Source: Lophius americanus
Taxonomy: Eukaryota; Chordata; Actinopteri; Lophiiformes; Lophiidae
NCBI GenBank assembly: GCA_037951165.1
Contig: JBBDHG010000003.1
Coordinates: 13,398,501 to 13,462,500, forward strand
Length of the DNA: 64,000 nt
Direction of reading: 5' to 3'
Numbering within the stretch: position 1 is the first letter of the stretch; every line of letters starts with the position of its first letter. The notes under the pieces were generated by a model. It saw only the letters and a program-made list of their open reading frames with translations. It made no database searches and had not been told where the DNA came from. This document shows, piece after piece, positions 26,849-39,209 of the stretch. The translations under genes were made by a program, and so were the position numbers.

Positions 26849-27420
26849 CTAATATTAAGGAGTCCACAATTAATTTTATTTCCATTTTTAACTACATTTT
26901 GGTTGTATTAATTTTTGTTAGGTTTTTGTGTAAAATCATTTTATAATTTGACTTGAATAGTGAAGTTGGTCGGGGGACAGACAGTCTCTACGGGTTTTGG
27001 TCTGAGTGACTCTAAAGGAGACTGCGACTCTGCTTCCTGGTCTCAACTCATCTCAGTTAGATTCCTAGATAAGAGCGCAGCTCCATTCAAAGTGGGATGG
27101 ATACCGTCTCTCCTAATCAGACCAGGCTTTCCCCAGGAAGTTTGCCAATTTTCTACCAGGCCCACGTCGTTTGCTGGACACCACATCGACAACCAGCGGT
27201 TGAACGATGACATGCGGCTAAAAATGTCATCGCTGGTCAAATTGAAGAGGAGTTCAGAAAAAACTACAGTGTCCGACATAGTTTTAGAAAAAGTACACAC
27301 CGATTGGACATTCATTTTTGTGACCTCCGGTTGGCATATTCGGGTGTCCAAGGGAGGACGTCCACCCCAACCAATCAATAGTCAGAATACATTTTTTGAC
27401 ATTGTGTTGGTCCAATGAGA
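24928..27420 (-). mobile_element. Deleted LINE copy: ORF1 esterase-like end, endonuclease, RT C-terminus and ATTG tail
   Basis: Minus strand, 5' to 3': 27378-27043 encodes an ORF1 end with LIRRDGIHPTLNGAALLSRN, the C-terminal block of the esterase-like domain found in some fish LINEs. 26810-26203 encodes an endonuclease (ETWLCEAGY; IIILGDINIHID; HTLDLVLTYGIDI; LLSDQCLITFE). The core RT is missing. 26040-25700 encodes the RT C-terminus (LASLHWLPVKSRIKFKILLL; YLKELIVPYCPIRTLRS; FSYQAPLLWNHLP). The 3'UTR ends in a GACGCTACATAAATAAAG-type signal and a GATT/ATTG tail at 24,928-25,005. An ATT microsatellite interrupts the element at 26,815-26,848. Confidence 0.8.
25376..25412. repeat. AAT trinucleotide repeat
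   Basis: AAT repeated with one AGT variant, within the LINE 3'UTR. Confidence 0.85.
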
Positions 27421-27984
27421 ATTTCCATGTCCCCTTCTGTTCTCTACCAATGTGAGGCGCTAGAGAGTGAAGTACTGGTTTATATAACCAAAAGAATAAT
27501 AATTTGATTTAGGCCGTGTCCAAATCAATTTATTTTTTATAAAGCTAACAAGCTAACCACAGATGAAGTAGTTAGCTTGTTAGTTTAGCAGTAAGCCAGA
27601 AGGCCTGAAAAGCTTACCAGTCAGAAAGGATGTGGAACAGTGTTTTATTATTGTTTTTTGGGTTAGTTTTTTTTTATAGTGGGTTGCCGAGGGTACCATT
27701 GCGAGCCTTGGTACAACAGTGTCCTCGGTGGACATTAGGTAGATATCAGATTCAATTAGATCAGTTGAATGTAGGAGTTATTTTCAGCCTCTTAATACCA
27801 AAAACTCTCTCAGTATAAGTGAAATACTTTGAAACCGTTAGTCTGTCCTCATTCTCAAGCAACTTCCACTTAATTGTTTCTGCTCAGCACACTAAGACAG
27901 CAATGATCTCAATATGAAGTCAATGCCTCAGATGGCTAACTAAAGTATAACTTACTTTCTAAGTACAGTACACTTAGCAAAGAT

Positions 27985-28690
27985 GGTAAATGGACTGTAC
28001 TTATGTAGCACTTTTCTAGTCTGCTTGACTACTCAAAGCGCTTTAACAACATGAGCCAGCATTCGCCCATTCCCACAAACATTTATACAGTGACGATAGA
28101 GGCTACCATGCAGGGCGCTACATGTTCACCAGGAGCAGTAACCATTCACGCCATCATTCATACACCAGTAGAACAGCCATTGGGAGCAACTTGGGGTTCA
28201 GTATCTTGCTGAAGGACTCTTCGACACTGCATTTTTAAATGTATCCTTAAATGCTGCAACACACGCAACGTCAACAAAATTCCAGCATAATGTTTCTCAC
28301 TGTTTTTTTTAAATTAAGTTTGCTGCATTGGTTCACGCTAGTAGAGCACAAGGAGAACATTGACTGTTTAAGCGTTCTAGTTCTTGCAGCGTAGCTACAT
28401 AAAGAAACGTCTGTTAAGCGTAATGGTTATATTAACCTAAAACTCGCCTGAATTACGTACCCACAATAAACTTAAAAAATCTCCAAAACTATTGGGTATA
28501 TTTGTATAACCTTAGTGTCTATGGCAGGTAGAACATGATAGCATTTATTTTCAGTGACAGTTACATTTTACCCGTTACTATGTCAGAGTAATGTGCGGTT
28601 CCGTATCTTCTCGGTGGACACTCCAACATGTACACGGTTTGACCCAGGGATCAAAGGCTAAGTGGACTATCGAGCCACAGCCACCCCAAC
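27985..28690 (-). repeat. SINE-like element, head apparently separated from body by other repeat sequence
   Basis: 27,985-28,230 matches the body at 44,880-45,125. A head-like remnant (CGGTTTGACCCAGGGATC and ATCGAGCCACAGCCACCCC) sits at 28,635-28,690. Between them lies a family X piece and unassigned DNA. Confidence 0.5.
28435..28605 (+). repeat. Family X repeat, 5' part
   Basis: Starts AACTCGCCTGAATTACGTAC and contains TATAACCTTAGTGTCTATGG and ACCCGTTACTATGT. Confidence 0.6.
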
Positions 28691-31604
28691 TCTTACAGAC
28701 TCCGGTATTCCATGGCGGTCTCCGGTCTAATAACTAACCGGGCCTTATCCTACCTGATCAAAAAATTGCTCTTATTGTCATGAAAGCCTTGTGCGTTTTT
28801 AATTTACACCTGCCTGTTGAGCTGCATAAAGCTGGGCCTTTACAATGCTGGCATTTTCCAGTGTTTATCCTTTTAAGTGGTCCGCGTATGCAGATCTATG
28901 AATACCTTTCATTAGCAAATACAAGTGCAGGTGCAGGAGACCACATGCAGATCTGAGAGTTCAGAGAGGTAGGAGACGGCGGAGAAGAAACATAAGGTAC
29001 TCTTTTCAAGACTCTGTCGGATGTTTAAGGATTAGTAATAAAGGTTCCACCTCAAGTTAGTTGCGGCAGTTAGGTTCCCACGTAAAAGCTTTCAGATCTC
29101 TAAACACACGGTAAAAAGCATGAGCAGACGCTCAGATGGAATCACACCCACACAAGTTACCACATCCTCTTATTCAAATTCTGTTCAAGGCTTCAATTCC
29201 CTGGCGGCATAAGCAGTGGGTGGGTATTATTGCTCTTTTTCGTCAACCTCTAATTCTGTTTTACACACAGAAGCACCTGAAGGTGATGATTCATAGAGAC
29301 CCGAACTCAGGGTGTGATGTAAAAGGACAGCTAATAATTCTGCTTTAACAAGCATTTTAATGGCCTTTTATTCCCGAGTGTTTGATGTTCTCAGGCTTCA
29401 CGTCCTCCACGACTGGGAGCTGTTAACGACGTCTCTGGGCAACCTGCTACCCTGGTTTGCTGCGTCACTGTGGCTGACACACACTACGATGACTTACGAG
29501 CACATGATGCTGCCACTAATATCATTGTGCCGAGGTCCTGATCCACTACACCCGTTATGATGAGAGGAACAGGGGCCTCCTCTTCGGCTGTCTTCTTCCC
29601 CGCCAGGGTAACGGTGCCGGAGCTCAGTGTGATGCCCTGTATATCTTTATCATTTGATGTCTGTAGATTCCAATTATGGGGTACATGCCAGGCTCAGCGC
29701 TGAGGCAGACTGGAGTGTGTTTGTGTGAAAAATACAAAGACAGTGTAGATTTTTCCACTTATTCTTCACCTTCTAACACACCCACTTCAGCATCTCAGGG
29801 CCCAGTTATTGCGGTTTTTTTGGGTCTCTAGGCATTTGTGGTCCATCTGGAACAAAGCACCTGGACACCAACAGAACATGTTGTTAAATGCTTTATAAGC
29901 TGATGGTTTGCATATCAATCTGGCTTCACCTTCGAAACCGTCTCTGCTAAATGGTTATTTTGGTGGTGGTTATGGTTGTATATAGTTAAGCCTCACCTGT
30001 ATTACATACACAAACAAACATGCATACTATAAAAAAAAGCCTAATATAAAGAAATTGTGATCAAACTTTCTTGGAATAAGCAAAAATCTGCGAATGGAAT
30101 AAAAAACTTTTGCTTTGCAAGAATTCTTAAGACAAGCCTAAAAATGTAATCACTGTAAAGCTAACGCAAACTAACTCAAATTAAAGCATGTGTAGTTAAT
30201 TACAACCACTGAGAAGTAATTCATGTAAGACGGATTTACTTAAAATTTGTATTTAAGTCCCTTGATTGAGCTTGTTTTAGGAATCTATACCTTCATCCAA
30301 GATTAGTAATTAGGAGGAAAAAGCTCATATAAGACAACATTTCATAAAGTAGAATTTTGTTATTTTTAAAATAAGGAGAGAAATCTTGTTCCTCCGCTGG
30401 GATATCATGCAAACCATCGTTGAACCTTGTTACTTGTCAAAAAAAAGCTCAATATTAGCTGGAATATTTCACTGAGACATGATTGACAAGATTGCTGTTT
30501 CTTCTGTGACAATGAGTAACATACATTTCTGACAAACAAGCTCTTCTTTGACTTTCTTAAAATGCCGTTTTTGCCGTTTACTAAAAGATTAACTGAAAAT
30601 AACTCGACAACTGTCAGGTGATTTGTGAATCCTTGGTGTCATGAACATTGTCAGTGACAGTAACGTTGTACCTGTAGCTGTGCGTTAAAGATACCAACGT
30701 TTCTATTCTCGTCTGATTTTTTTTCCAGATAAAGAAAAAGCTGTAACATTTTTATCCCCTTCAGACACAAACCTAAATTATCTGAGCAAAAGGTTATTTT
30801 TATGCATATTGTAATTGTCTGATTGTCTTAACTATAAAAAACTCAACCAATTATCTATTTAATTAATTAGCCACCGAAAGGTCACAGGGGCCACGGGGCC
30901 CCCCAACCCCCTCCACATGCCACAGCCCTGGAACTCTAACATGTCTTCTGCCTCATTTTATGAGATATTGCAAGAAGCAGTCACCTTTCTACAGTAATAA
31001 AAAAGCATTGGGGGATCGCAAACCTCCGCCAAGGCGGTCAAGGAAAGATTTGTGGAGATTTCTCCATTAATGTCGGAGTTATTGAAAGCCTCTAAAACTA
31101 CTGACAACTCCGACGAATCTGAGAGATACTCAGTTTCTCTCCGTCTCTTGCGCCTTCCACTTCAGTGCTTCTGTTCAGACCACATCATTGACATCACTAC
31201 TCCAAACAGCTTATTTTAGTGTTTTATTTTATTTTAAATGCTACGAAACAATTTAACTTACCCAAAACATTCCTAAATAAGACAAAGCAAGTCCCCATCT
31301 TGTAACCTAAGTGTATCTCCAAAATATCGCAGTCATTCATTTGTTATGAAAGTCAAAGACTTCAATTAAATTAATTCAATTAAAAACATTTTGTGTTACC
31401 ACATTACTCTGAATTGAAATTGGCTCATGTACAGTATTATTTGAAATTTGAAGGATAAATTACCTGTGCTCCAAACATGTTCTGCAATGGTGGATTGTGT
31501 AGTTCTCACAAGAACACCATGTGTCACCGTATGTTGCATGACAACCTTGTAAACATGGTGTCTGAATGTGGATATAACCTATGATACTTGATATGTGTAC
31601 TGCA
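28691..31604. other. Intergenic; possible conserved non-coding segments
   Basis: 28,730-28,900 and 29,040-29,640 are less AT-rich and free of recognised repeats. No gene found. Confidence 0.35.
30600..30840 (+). repeat. Possible family X fragment
   Basis: CAGTGACAGTAACGTTGTAC, then AAAGATACCAACGTTTCTAT parallels the middle of family X; weaker than the others. Confidence 0.35.
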
Positions 31605-31665
31605 GAATCGAACCACTAACCTTCATATAAGTGGACGACCGCTCTACCAACTGAGCCACTGTAAC
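31605..31665 (-). repeat. tRNA-derived SINE head only
   Basis: The minus strand reads GTGGCTCAGTTGGTAGAGCG (A box) and AGTGGTTCGATTC (B box), similar to the head at 45,140-45,245. No body follows. Confidence 0.5.
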
Positions 31666-31714
31666 TACTGCATCAAATCTGATAGAAATACCACAAGGTT
31701 CTTGTTATTCTTCA

Positions 31715-31860
31715 CACATTGTGTGGGTTAGGACCAGGAGGACTCTCCATTTGGCACAGTTGGATAGCCAATGGACCCAAAAAGAGCGAAAAATAGGATT
31801 GTGACTCCAGAGAGGGATTCTGGCTGCAAAATTGCATCTATGACTCACCAACATTGTGGG
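31715..31860 (+). repeat. Family X repeat, 3' part
   Basis: TTAGGACCAGGAGGACTCTC, then GGCACAGTTGGATAGCCAAT; matches the 3' half of the long copies. Confidence 0.6.
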
Positions 31861-31924
31861 GACCATGAATTCTGATCTCTAGCAGAAGGTTTTGAAGGAG
31901 AATGTCAGGTCATCAGTCTGTGAG

Positions 31925-32180
31925 GACGTGCACTAAGACAGCGAAGTGTGTGTCTGCCGCTGAATGGCTTCTAGTCTCAGTCTGGACCTGAACCCCATTG
32001 AGATGCTGTGGTGGGACCTGAGAAGATCAGTTCATAAACAACACAAACGCCCAATGTGGCTGTACTGAAGTACTTCTGGGAATAAGAGTGGACCAAAATT
32101 CCACCACAGTGATGTCAGACTGATCTGCAGTTATCAGAAGAGTTTGGCTGTTAAAGCCTTTCTTTCTTTAGTTAATACAA
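31925..32180 (+). mobile_element. 3' fragment of a second Tc1-like family
   Basis: Contains SLDLNPIEMLWWDLRRS-type coding scraps (AGTCTGGACCTGAACCCCAT), the DDE region of another Tc1/mariner transposase, then a broken C-terminus. Confidence 0.6.
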
Positions 32181-32284
32181 TTATCATGTAAAAATACTAC
32201 TTTGTGTTTCTTGTATTGTTTCATGATAAATTAAGAAATTAGAAAAACAGGAGACAAGGAGGAGATGATCAAATACTTTTATTC

Positions 32285-32400
32285 TGGAATGCTCTCAATT
32301 TGGCACAGTTGTATAGCCAATGTAATCAAAATGGTTGAAAAATAGGATTTTGACTCGATCGAAGGGTTTAGCTGTTAAATTGCCGCCTATTTTGACGAGA
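32285..32400 (+). repeat. Family X repeat, 3' fragment
   Basis: CTCTCAATTTGGCACAGTTG, then ATAGCCAATG and AAAATAGGATTTTGACTC. Confidence 0.5.
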
Positions 32401-32807
32401 GAGAGCTGCAGATAGATTTAAAAAAGCAAGTATTTAGTGTTGCTCAGGTTGTTTTATCTTAAATTTAGTCTGGCGATCCGACACAGAAAGGCAGTAAGCC
32501 AGAAGAAGGTGATCTCATGATTTCATTGTAAGTTACATTTTCTGAACATAGTGAAACTTTCTATGGTTCTCACCCTCTTTGGCGGTGTATGGTCTGCCTC
32601 CTCTGTTATTGATTATCTTGAATTTGAATGATCATCGATTACGTTTAAGATAGAAGCAGCGATGTTGAATAATTCAGGCACTGAGTGCTCCGATCTGAGG
32701 GGCTAATAGATCAACATTTATGAATCCAGACTCCGAGAGCAACGCAAGACAAAGTCACAGTCTAAATGGTAATACGGTTTGTGTTTACAAGTGGTTGTGT
32801 GCGTGTG

Positions 32808-32808
<1 letters not shown>

Positions 32809-32893
<85 letters not shown>
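32809..32893. repeat. TG dinucleotide repeat (about 42 units)
   Basis: An uninterrupted alternating purine-pyrimidine tract of about 85 bases, with Z-DNA potential, followed by a GA/GGG-rich stretch to 33,060. Confidence 0.95.
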
Positions 32894-32895
<2 letters not shown>

Positions 32896-33576
32896 CCCGA
32901 GGGCGGTAAGCGTGGCTCGCTGTGAGAGATATGGGGGTGGCACTACCGCACAGCCTGGGAGGAAACAGTGTCTGAGGACTGAGTTGGAGGGAGGATGGGA
33001 GGGAGAGAGAGAAGGATATACAGTCACACAGGCCTGTTTGGGGGGGGCCTCACTGGGGGAGTGAGGAGAGGAAGGGACAGAGATAAGCGCCTTAGAGGGT
33101 GGGAAAGATAACGGCAGATAGGGAAAAGCAGCATGGAGGCCGACATAGAGCGAGCGAGGGAGCCACAGGAAGAGAAGGAAGAGATATAGAGGAGGCGAGA
33201 GGCTGAATTTAATAAATTAGATCAGGCGCCTTGCCGGTTTCCTAGCAACCCAGACAAGATGAGCCTGGTCTGGCCTGGTCTGTGCCATAGAGTAAAGGTC
33301 TCTCTCCTCCGCCTCATCCTCCCCCCCTCCTCCTCCTCACTTATATGAGAACTGGACACAGTCACCGTCCCAGTCTTTGTTACATACAAGTATATTTAGA
33401 AGCGGATTCACGCACTGGGGAGTCTGGACGTTTTCTCCTCACTCTATATATTACATTTCTCAAAAATTGAGCATTTTACGCATCACACCCCGTCGGCCTA
33501 CAACCGTACTAAAGTTTTACCACTGACTGGTTTTTGTCCTGTGTCCTGGAATGCTGGTGGTTGAGAATGTAGACAT
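32894..33576. other. G/A-rich intergenic segment
   Basis: Purine-rich to about 33,200. GTTTCCTAGCAACC at 33,237-33,250 resembles half of an RFX X-box, but its first half does not fit the consensus. Confidence 0.3.
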
Positions 33577-33885
33577 CGATCAGCCATAACATCGTAACCA
33601 CTGAATGTTAGAGTGAATAACATTACTCATCTCGTTACCATAGCTCCTGTCAGAACTGGAGGTCTTGTTGGGGGTTCCTGGTCTGCAGGGGTTAGAACCT
33701 ACCACGTAGGTCTAAGGAAGGACTACCAGGGTCATTGGCGTCCAAAGCTTATGGATGGTCTTGGGGAGTAAAGACTAGCCTGTGTTGGCTGTAGCCACGA
33801 AGGATCTACTGTAGCACAAACTGCTGACAAAATTGATTTGGAGAAAGAGGTGTCACTGCATACGGTGACATCACGGTGACATCAC
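33577..33885 (+). mobile_element. Tc1-like element 5' fragment
   Basis: Begins CGATCAGCCATAACATCGTA, then CTGCAGGGGTTAGAACCTACC and further transposase N-terminal scraps (AAGGAAGGACTACCAGGGTC). The 3' half is absent. Confidence 0.65.
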
Positions 33886-35811
33886 GGGGCTGTTTTGGCA
33901 GAGGAGACGGACCACTTCAATCTCACTGGATAGGTGACTTTTGAAAAGATAAGAGGTTTGATTATAATTACATTGTCAAAGATTAGATTGATTGCTCAGT
34001 TTGCCGGTTTGTTGGATTAAAAGGTTGGTTTGTCCTTTTGTTGGACTGGAAGATTGGATGTTTATTTGGCACAGTAAAAAAACAAACAACTCGGCATGAA
34101 TCTCACAGTCAGAGAAAGAGAAACAGTCAGCTCTTGGTCCATGATCCCAGGAAGCGGTGAGGCGCTGGCTGCCAGCTCCCTTCCCTGTGCGACCGTTGTT
34201 CACCTGCTGAGTCCAATCATTCGTGTTTACTCCCTTTACCTCTAAACGCTTCATGAGTCTCCGTGTTGTTTTTTCTTCTACTACATAATAAGTATGATCC
34301 TCCATTTGTTAAAACAAACGTGGCGGAATCCTTGAAATTGAAGACCGGCTCCTAAGGCGAGATGAAGGGGTTTTTCCTAACTGATTTTTTAATTAAAAAT
34401 TTTAATTTTCAGCTGATAGTAGAGCGAGGAGACGTGGTTACGAATAATATGTTCAATTTACTCAAAGAGATACCCCTACATTTTACACACTGTACCTTTA
34501 AATCAGACAGGCTAACGGCGTTTATAGATACCGCTGCATGTTTGCTCATATGTGAGGCTCATGTCAGCGTTGAACCTGCACAGATGAGTCATAACCGTTC
34601 AGACTGTGTCTCAGACCTGCATGTTACAGAAGCTGTTTGATAGCCAGTAGCTGCAGGAGCCTCCAGAGATGACACAGCAAAATGGGGATTTTACTAAACG
34701 GCTCGGAGAGCAAGGCGTTGCTCTGCTGGTAACAGGGTTACCTCACTGGCCGTCATCCTTTTCATTACCTCAGACGATCCGCGTCAGATGCTTCAAGTCA
34801 GATTCAAAACTCCAGTTTCGGTAATCAGAGCTGGGATTCGTCAGGAGGGTATTCTCAACAGTGGACTGACTCACAGGTTTTTTAGTGGCTCCACCTCGCC
34901 ACGCTGTGTTCAGTGGTCTCCTGTCAGAGGAAGGATGGCTTTCTGGAGCTTTATAGTGTTGACCCAGTGGTGTGGTCCAAATATAAAAACCCAACCCGCT
35001 GATAAAACACAACAAAAACTCCGGTTTTTGCTCTTTTCGTGAATAGAAAGGCATCGTAAGAATGAAAACCTCCAGATAACTTTTCTTACAATGAGTTAAC
35101 CACCAGTTTCGGTGAAGCCCCTTCATAAAATGGACTAGATGGTACTTGTTCCACAGATAATCAACAGCTACTCCACCATTACGAGGAGACCTCATTAAAC
35201 CCACCTTTCACATTTTCCAAAAACGCTGAGAGGGGCGAAAATGTCTTTCATACTGTTTTGCATATTTCCCTCGGTATCTATCAAAGAGCGGAGAGAATAG
35301 ATAGGATGTACTTTATGATCGATACGTGTGTTCATTTTGAGTCCAGATTAAATGATGGAGCAAACAGAGGGGGAATATCATCACATCCTCCATCACTCTC
35401 CTTCTTCGCTGTCCTCAGACCACCTTTTCGGAAAAAGTTTCAGGCCGCCTCCTGTGCAAAAGAAATAAAAAGGAGGTGAAATGAGTTCACATGTCGGAGC
35501 ATCTCCTCATCTGCACATGATTGTCCTCTAGTGGCAGCGAGGGGGAACTGCAGCGGCCCTCTGCTCAGAGCAAGGACTCACTCAGCCGTAGGAAAATATC
35601 GATTCACCTGCCTCCATTAGAATGAAAAGAGGGCAAGAAGCTGGTAGAATAAAAATGTGATGCAAGCACAAGTTAGAGCAACATAATTAATGTGACAGAG
35701 GGAAGAAAATGAACCATCACCTCACTCTAGCATGCACTTTATTTGAGTTGGCCTTTAGAAATATGATAGAAAGAGCAAAGCTGTTGCAGGAGATGGGATT
35801 TTGAGTCGTTG
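33886..35811. other. Intergenic, nothing recognised
   Basis: The 144-codon minus-strand frame at 34,770-35,204 has no match I know. The pattern GTCCTCTAGTGGCAGCGAGG at 35,523 recalls repeat Z. Confidence 0.4.
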
Positions 35812-36190
35812 AGTCAGCCAAAGGTTGTAGTATGTGCATATAGCGCTCTCCAGGGGACATAGGTGATCATTTGAAGCCAAAATTCCTCTCTGGGGCCAAA
35901 ATCAACATTTTGGGTCCATTGGCTAAATGGAAAGTCCTCCTTGTACAAACCCTAACTAACTGGTTAGACCGGTTAGAGTAACATGTACTTTTTAGCTTTT
36001 TTTAAGTCAAATTTGACTCTGTAGTTATAATAATAAAAATACTAAATATAATAGTTTACCTTTCGTAGTGAAATTATTTCTCTACATTGAAGACCGTTGA
36101 AGCATTTTGAGTTCAGGTCCTTTTGGGTTCAAGAGTTTCTGAACAAATTGATTTATTTTTTTTGTTTCATTGTGTGACTGTAATATAATG
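35812..36190 (-). repeat. Family X repeat, 3' part with broken continuation
   Basis: From the right, the minus strand shows ACAGTCACACAATGAAAC and a broken middle; from the left, the complement of AGCCAAAGGTTGTAGTATGT and GGGTCCATTGGCTAAATGG. A possible 5' end lies near 36,650-36,700 (complement of TTCAGGCGAGACTTAACTT). Confidence 0.5.
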
Positions 36191-37053
36191 ACATTATCTG
36201 GGGTGGGTGGAGGTGGCAGCAGGCTAAAAGAGGGTATTCCAGAAGTCACACTTCCCAGCATCACTCTCCAGCACATCCTGGGTATTCCTGAGGCATTCGC
36301 AGCCATGATGTAATATACAATATAATCACTCCAGCCAATACTGGGTCTCCACCCTACTTCTTGTGGTTGACACACCTATTCAATGTAGCGGGGCGGACAT
36401 TTGCTACTTCACTCATTCATTCATTCATGTAACCACCATAATCTATTTTCAGCCCCTTGCCCCTCCTGCTCAGCTGGCAAACTCTGATCTGATTGATTAA
36501 AATAAAATAAAAATGGTGCTCAACGTTCAAGACATAATGTCCCGTAGGTATGAATGGTTTTGTGCCTGAGAAGATAAATTATTTTAGGTTCCACTTGTCC
36601 ATCGACATTGACGTTCTGCATACACTTTTTTTTTTACCCAAAAATTTTAAATTTTTTATTTTGGGTTATTATTATTCAGGCGAGACTTAACTTAAAATAA
36701 CCAAACAGCAGAACAGATTAATGGCAAATGACAGTTCGTCACAATACAATTCACAGGACATGTAAAATGTGGGGACCTATGAGAGAATAATTAAAAAAGA
36801 ATGAAACTAAAGGCAGTTTATGCCTGACAGAAATATAGGAGAAAAGCCTCCAAAATGTTTAAGAACATTTAAAACAAAGGAAATCTTGACTCTGCCTCTT
36901 TATTCAGATATACTCTGAAATGTTGTTGTCTGTCATGAAATAAACAAGTTTCACAACAATCTTTCAAAACGTTTTTGTGTAATCCCACTCAAAGTCACAT
37001 AAACAGACAAATAAAGGCAAAAACATTCCCTCCTTGTTGGAGATAAACTCTAA

Positions 37054-37580
37054 TCAGCTTTTTAGCAGGACCTCACTCAGCAGCATCTTCATGCTCCAAC
37101 CTTCTCGATGGATGAATATGCTTGTTGAAGATGCTTGGTGTGTGGTGCATCTCTGGTTGAGCTGGCTGGTTGAGGATTTGTTTCTTTTGCGGCAGCCTCT
37201 GCCAAGCAGGACGTGATCCACTGCACTGGCTGTTTGTGTAAAAAGGACAGTGGCCTCCAAAAAAAGCTCTCTGATTAGTTTCTCAGAAGTCTTTGAGCGG
37301 GTTCCCATCAGTCCAGAATCATATGTAAACACCTTCATCTCCAGTTGAGTGGAAAGGTCGTGCCCGTGTGTGTGATTTGACTGAGCTGACCTTTGTGTAG
37401 CTGGATGATCATGGAGAGGAAGTGTTCATACACCCACTCGCTGTCCATGAAGTCATGAAGACAAAGAGGGGTCAATGCTAATGCTCAGCGTGTCCCTGGC
37501 TTCAGCAATGGACACTGCTAGGTCCCAGACAGTGGGAACCTTTACCAGAGCAGGCACATTCACCACTAAGGGATCACTGC
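37054..37580 (-). pseudogene. Unrecognised coding-like remnant, frameshifted
   Basis: The minus strand reads NVPALVKVPTVWDLAVSIAE, then DSEWVYEHFLSMIIQLHKG in another frame, then MKVFTYDSGLMGTRSKTSEK and a further 75 codons. The composition is protein-like but the frames are broken and I do not recognise the family. It could be an old transposon or a dead gene exon. Confidence 0.3.
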
Positions 37581-38066
37581 ATAGAAATGCATGTCACAAC
37601 GAGAGCGAGAGGTAGTTTAACCTGAATGCCACATTTGGAACCTGGAGAGCTAAAGCTTTCCCCTGAGATGTACAGCTTAGTTCCTGAGATTCATTTCCAC
37701 AACTTTGAAAACCTGCCAACAATAAAGTACAGCAGTCGGTCCAGTGCTTCGAAGGGAGCTGGAGAGAGGAACCACCTTCACAAACCAGCAGAAGACACAA
37801 CCCACAGAGGGCCGAGGAGGGGTTATCTGTGAAACTTAACCCAGGAGAGAGAAGACACTGGGTTTGTTACGCTCAACTCATCACTAAATATTTCCAAAAT
37901 ACATCAAAATGATTAGGTCTTCGTTTTAATCTTTACCAGACAAACATTTTTGGTGTAAACAGAGACATTCTGAGATTTTGGAGAAGAAAAAAAAAAACAT
38001 AAATAAATAATGGGTGATACAATGATATTCTTATGATAATACTGAATAGAAACTATGGTAAACCTG

Positions 38067-38710
38067 CACCGATCAGCCATAATATTATAAATACTGACAG
38101 GTGGAAATAAGAATAACATTGATTAACTGGTTTACATGGTTACCTGTCAGTGGTTGGGATATATTAGGCAGCAGGTGAATATTTAGTCTTGAAGCAAAAA
38201 TGGACAAGTCAAAGGATCTGAGAGACTCTGACAAGAACCAGATTGTAACCAGAAGACTGGTCAGAACTGCAGGTCTTGTTTTGTGCTCCTAAAATCCATG
38301 TGGATGTTACTTTGGCATGTACATTACTGAATGACAAGTCCCCCCTTTCCTGTATACGGTATTCCCTAAAGGCAGTGGCGTGTTCCAGCAGGATGACGCT
38401 CCCTGACACACTGCAGGATAGGTTGAGGAACACCACAACCAGTTTAAGGGCTTGACTTGGTCTCCAAAGTCCCCTGGTCTCAATCCAATCCATTATCTGT
38501 GGGAGCTGCAGAACAAGTCCAAAATAGAGAGGACCTCCAAACTTCAGGAACTTAAAGGATCTGTTGCTAACGTCTTGGTAGCAGATACGATAGCACACCT
38601 TCAGAGGTCTGCTGGATACCAGTCATCAACGCTTCAGAGCTGTTTTAGTGGCATAGGGTGGACCTACACAATATTGGGCAGGTTGTTATAATGTTATGGC
38701 TAATCGGTGA
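38067..38710 (+). mobile_element. Internally deleted Tc1-like element with both termini
   Basis: Terminal inverted repeats of about 24 bp (CACCGATCAGCCATAATATT... and its imperfect complement ending ...TGGCTAATCGGTG) enclose 0.64 kb. Inside are scraps of a Tc1-family transposase: the N-terminal part after GACAAGTCAAAGG, then a jump to the C-terminal half (VFQQDDA-type and TWSPKSPGLNPIHYLWE, the DDE region). The full family is about 1.2-1.6 kb, so the middle is deleted. Confidence 0.8.
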
Positions 38711-39209
38711 AAATGCTGATACAGTGTTCTACAGACTATTAATAAGGGTAAGTATTTGGACAGAAATATTATAAGAAACATTTGACTAAGAAAAAGCTAA
38801 TGAGCTAGGCTAAAATCAAGCTAAAAGCTGATAAAGAAGAACGGTACGTCACAAAAGAGAAACTGACAATGATTTACATAATGTTACAAATTAATCTCCT
38901 GAAATAGTATGTATTTGAAGTATTTTTTGCGTTTTCTTAACAAAAATGTCTCACAACATACATTGTTCCAGAATGTAAAAACATAGTTATTATAGGAAAG
39001 TAGTAAAGGACCAGATCAGGGTCTGGTTGGACCACGTATTTCAGATGAGGTAAGTTAGTCCCTGCAGCCGCCGATGATAAAAGAGTCCATATATATTTGT
39101 ATGAACAAACGCTCCTGATACCGTCAACGAGGAGGAGGGACAGCGGTTCCACTCCAGCGGTTGAAATGATAAACTGTCCAAAGTTCAGAAACCAGGATTC
39201 TCTTCTGCT

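Noticed and set aside
31605..31665. Functional tRNA gene
   Set aside because: A and B boxes are present but no complete cloverleaf or acceptor stem; the same head occurs in SINE-like elements.
33237..33250. RFX X-box
   Set aside because: Only the second half-site fits and no gene start is nearby.
34770..35204. 144-codon minus-strand ORF
   Set aside because: No recognisable motif, no splice context; probably repeat or chance.
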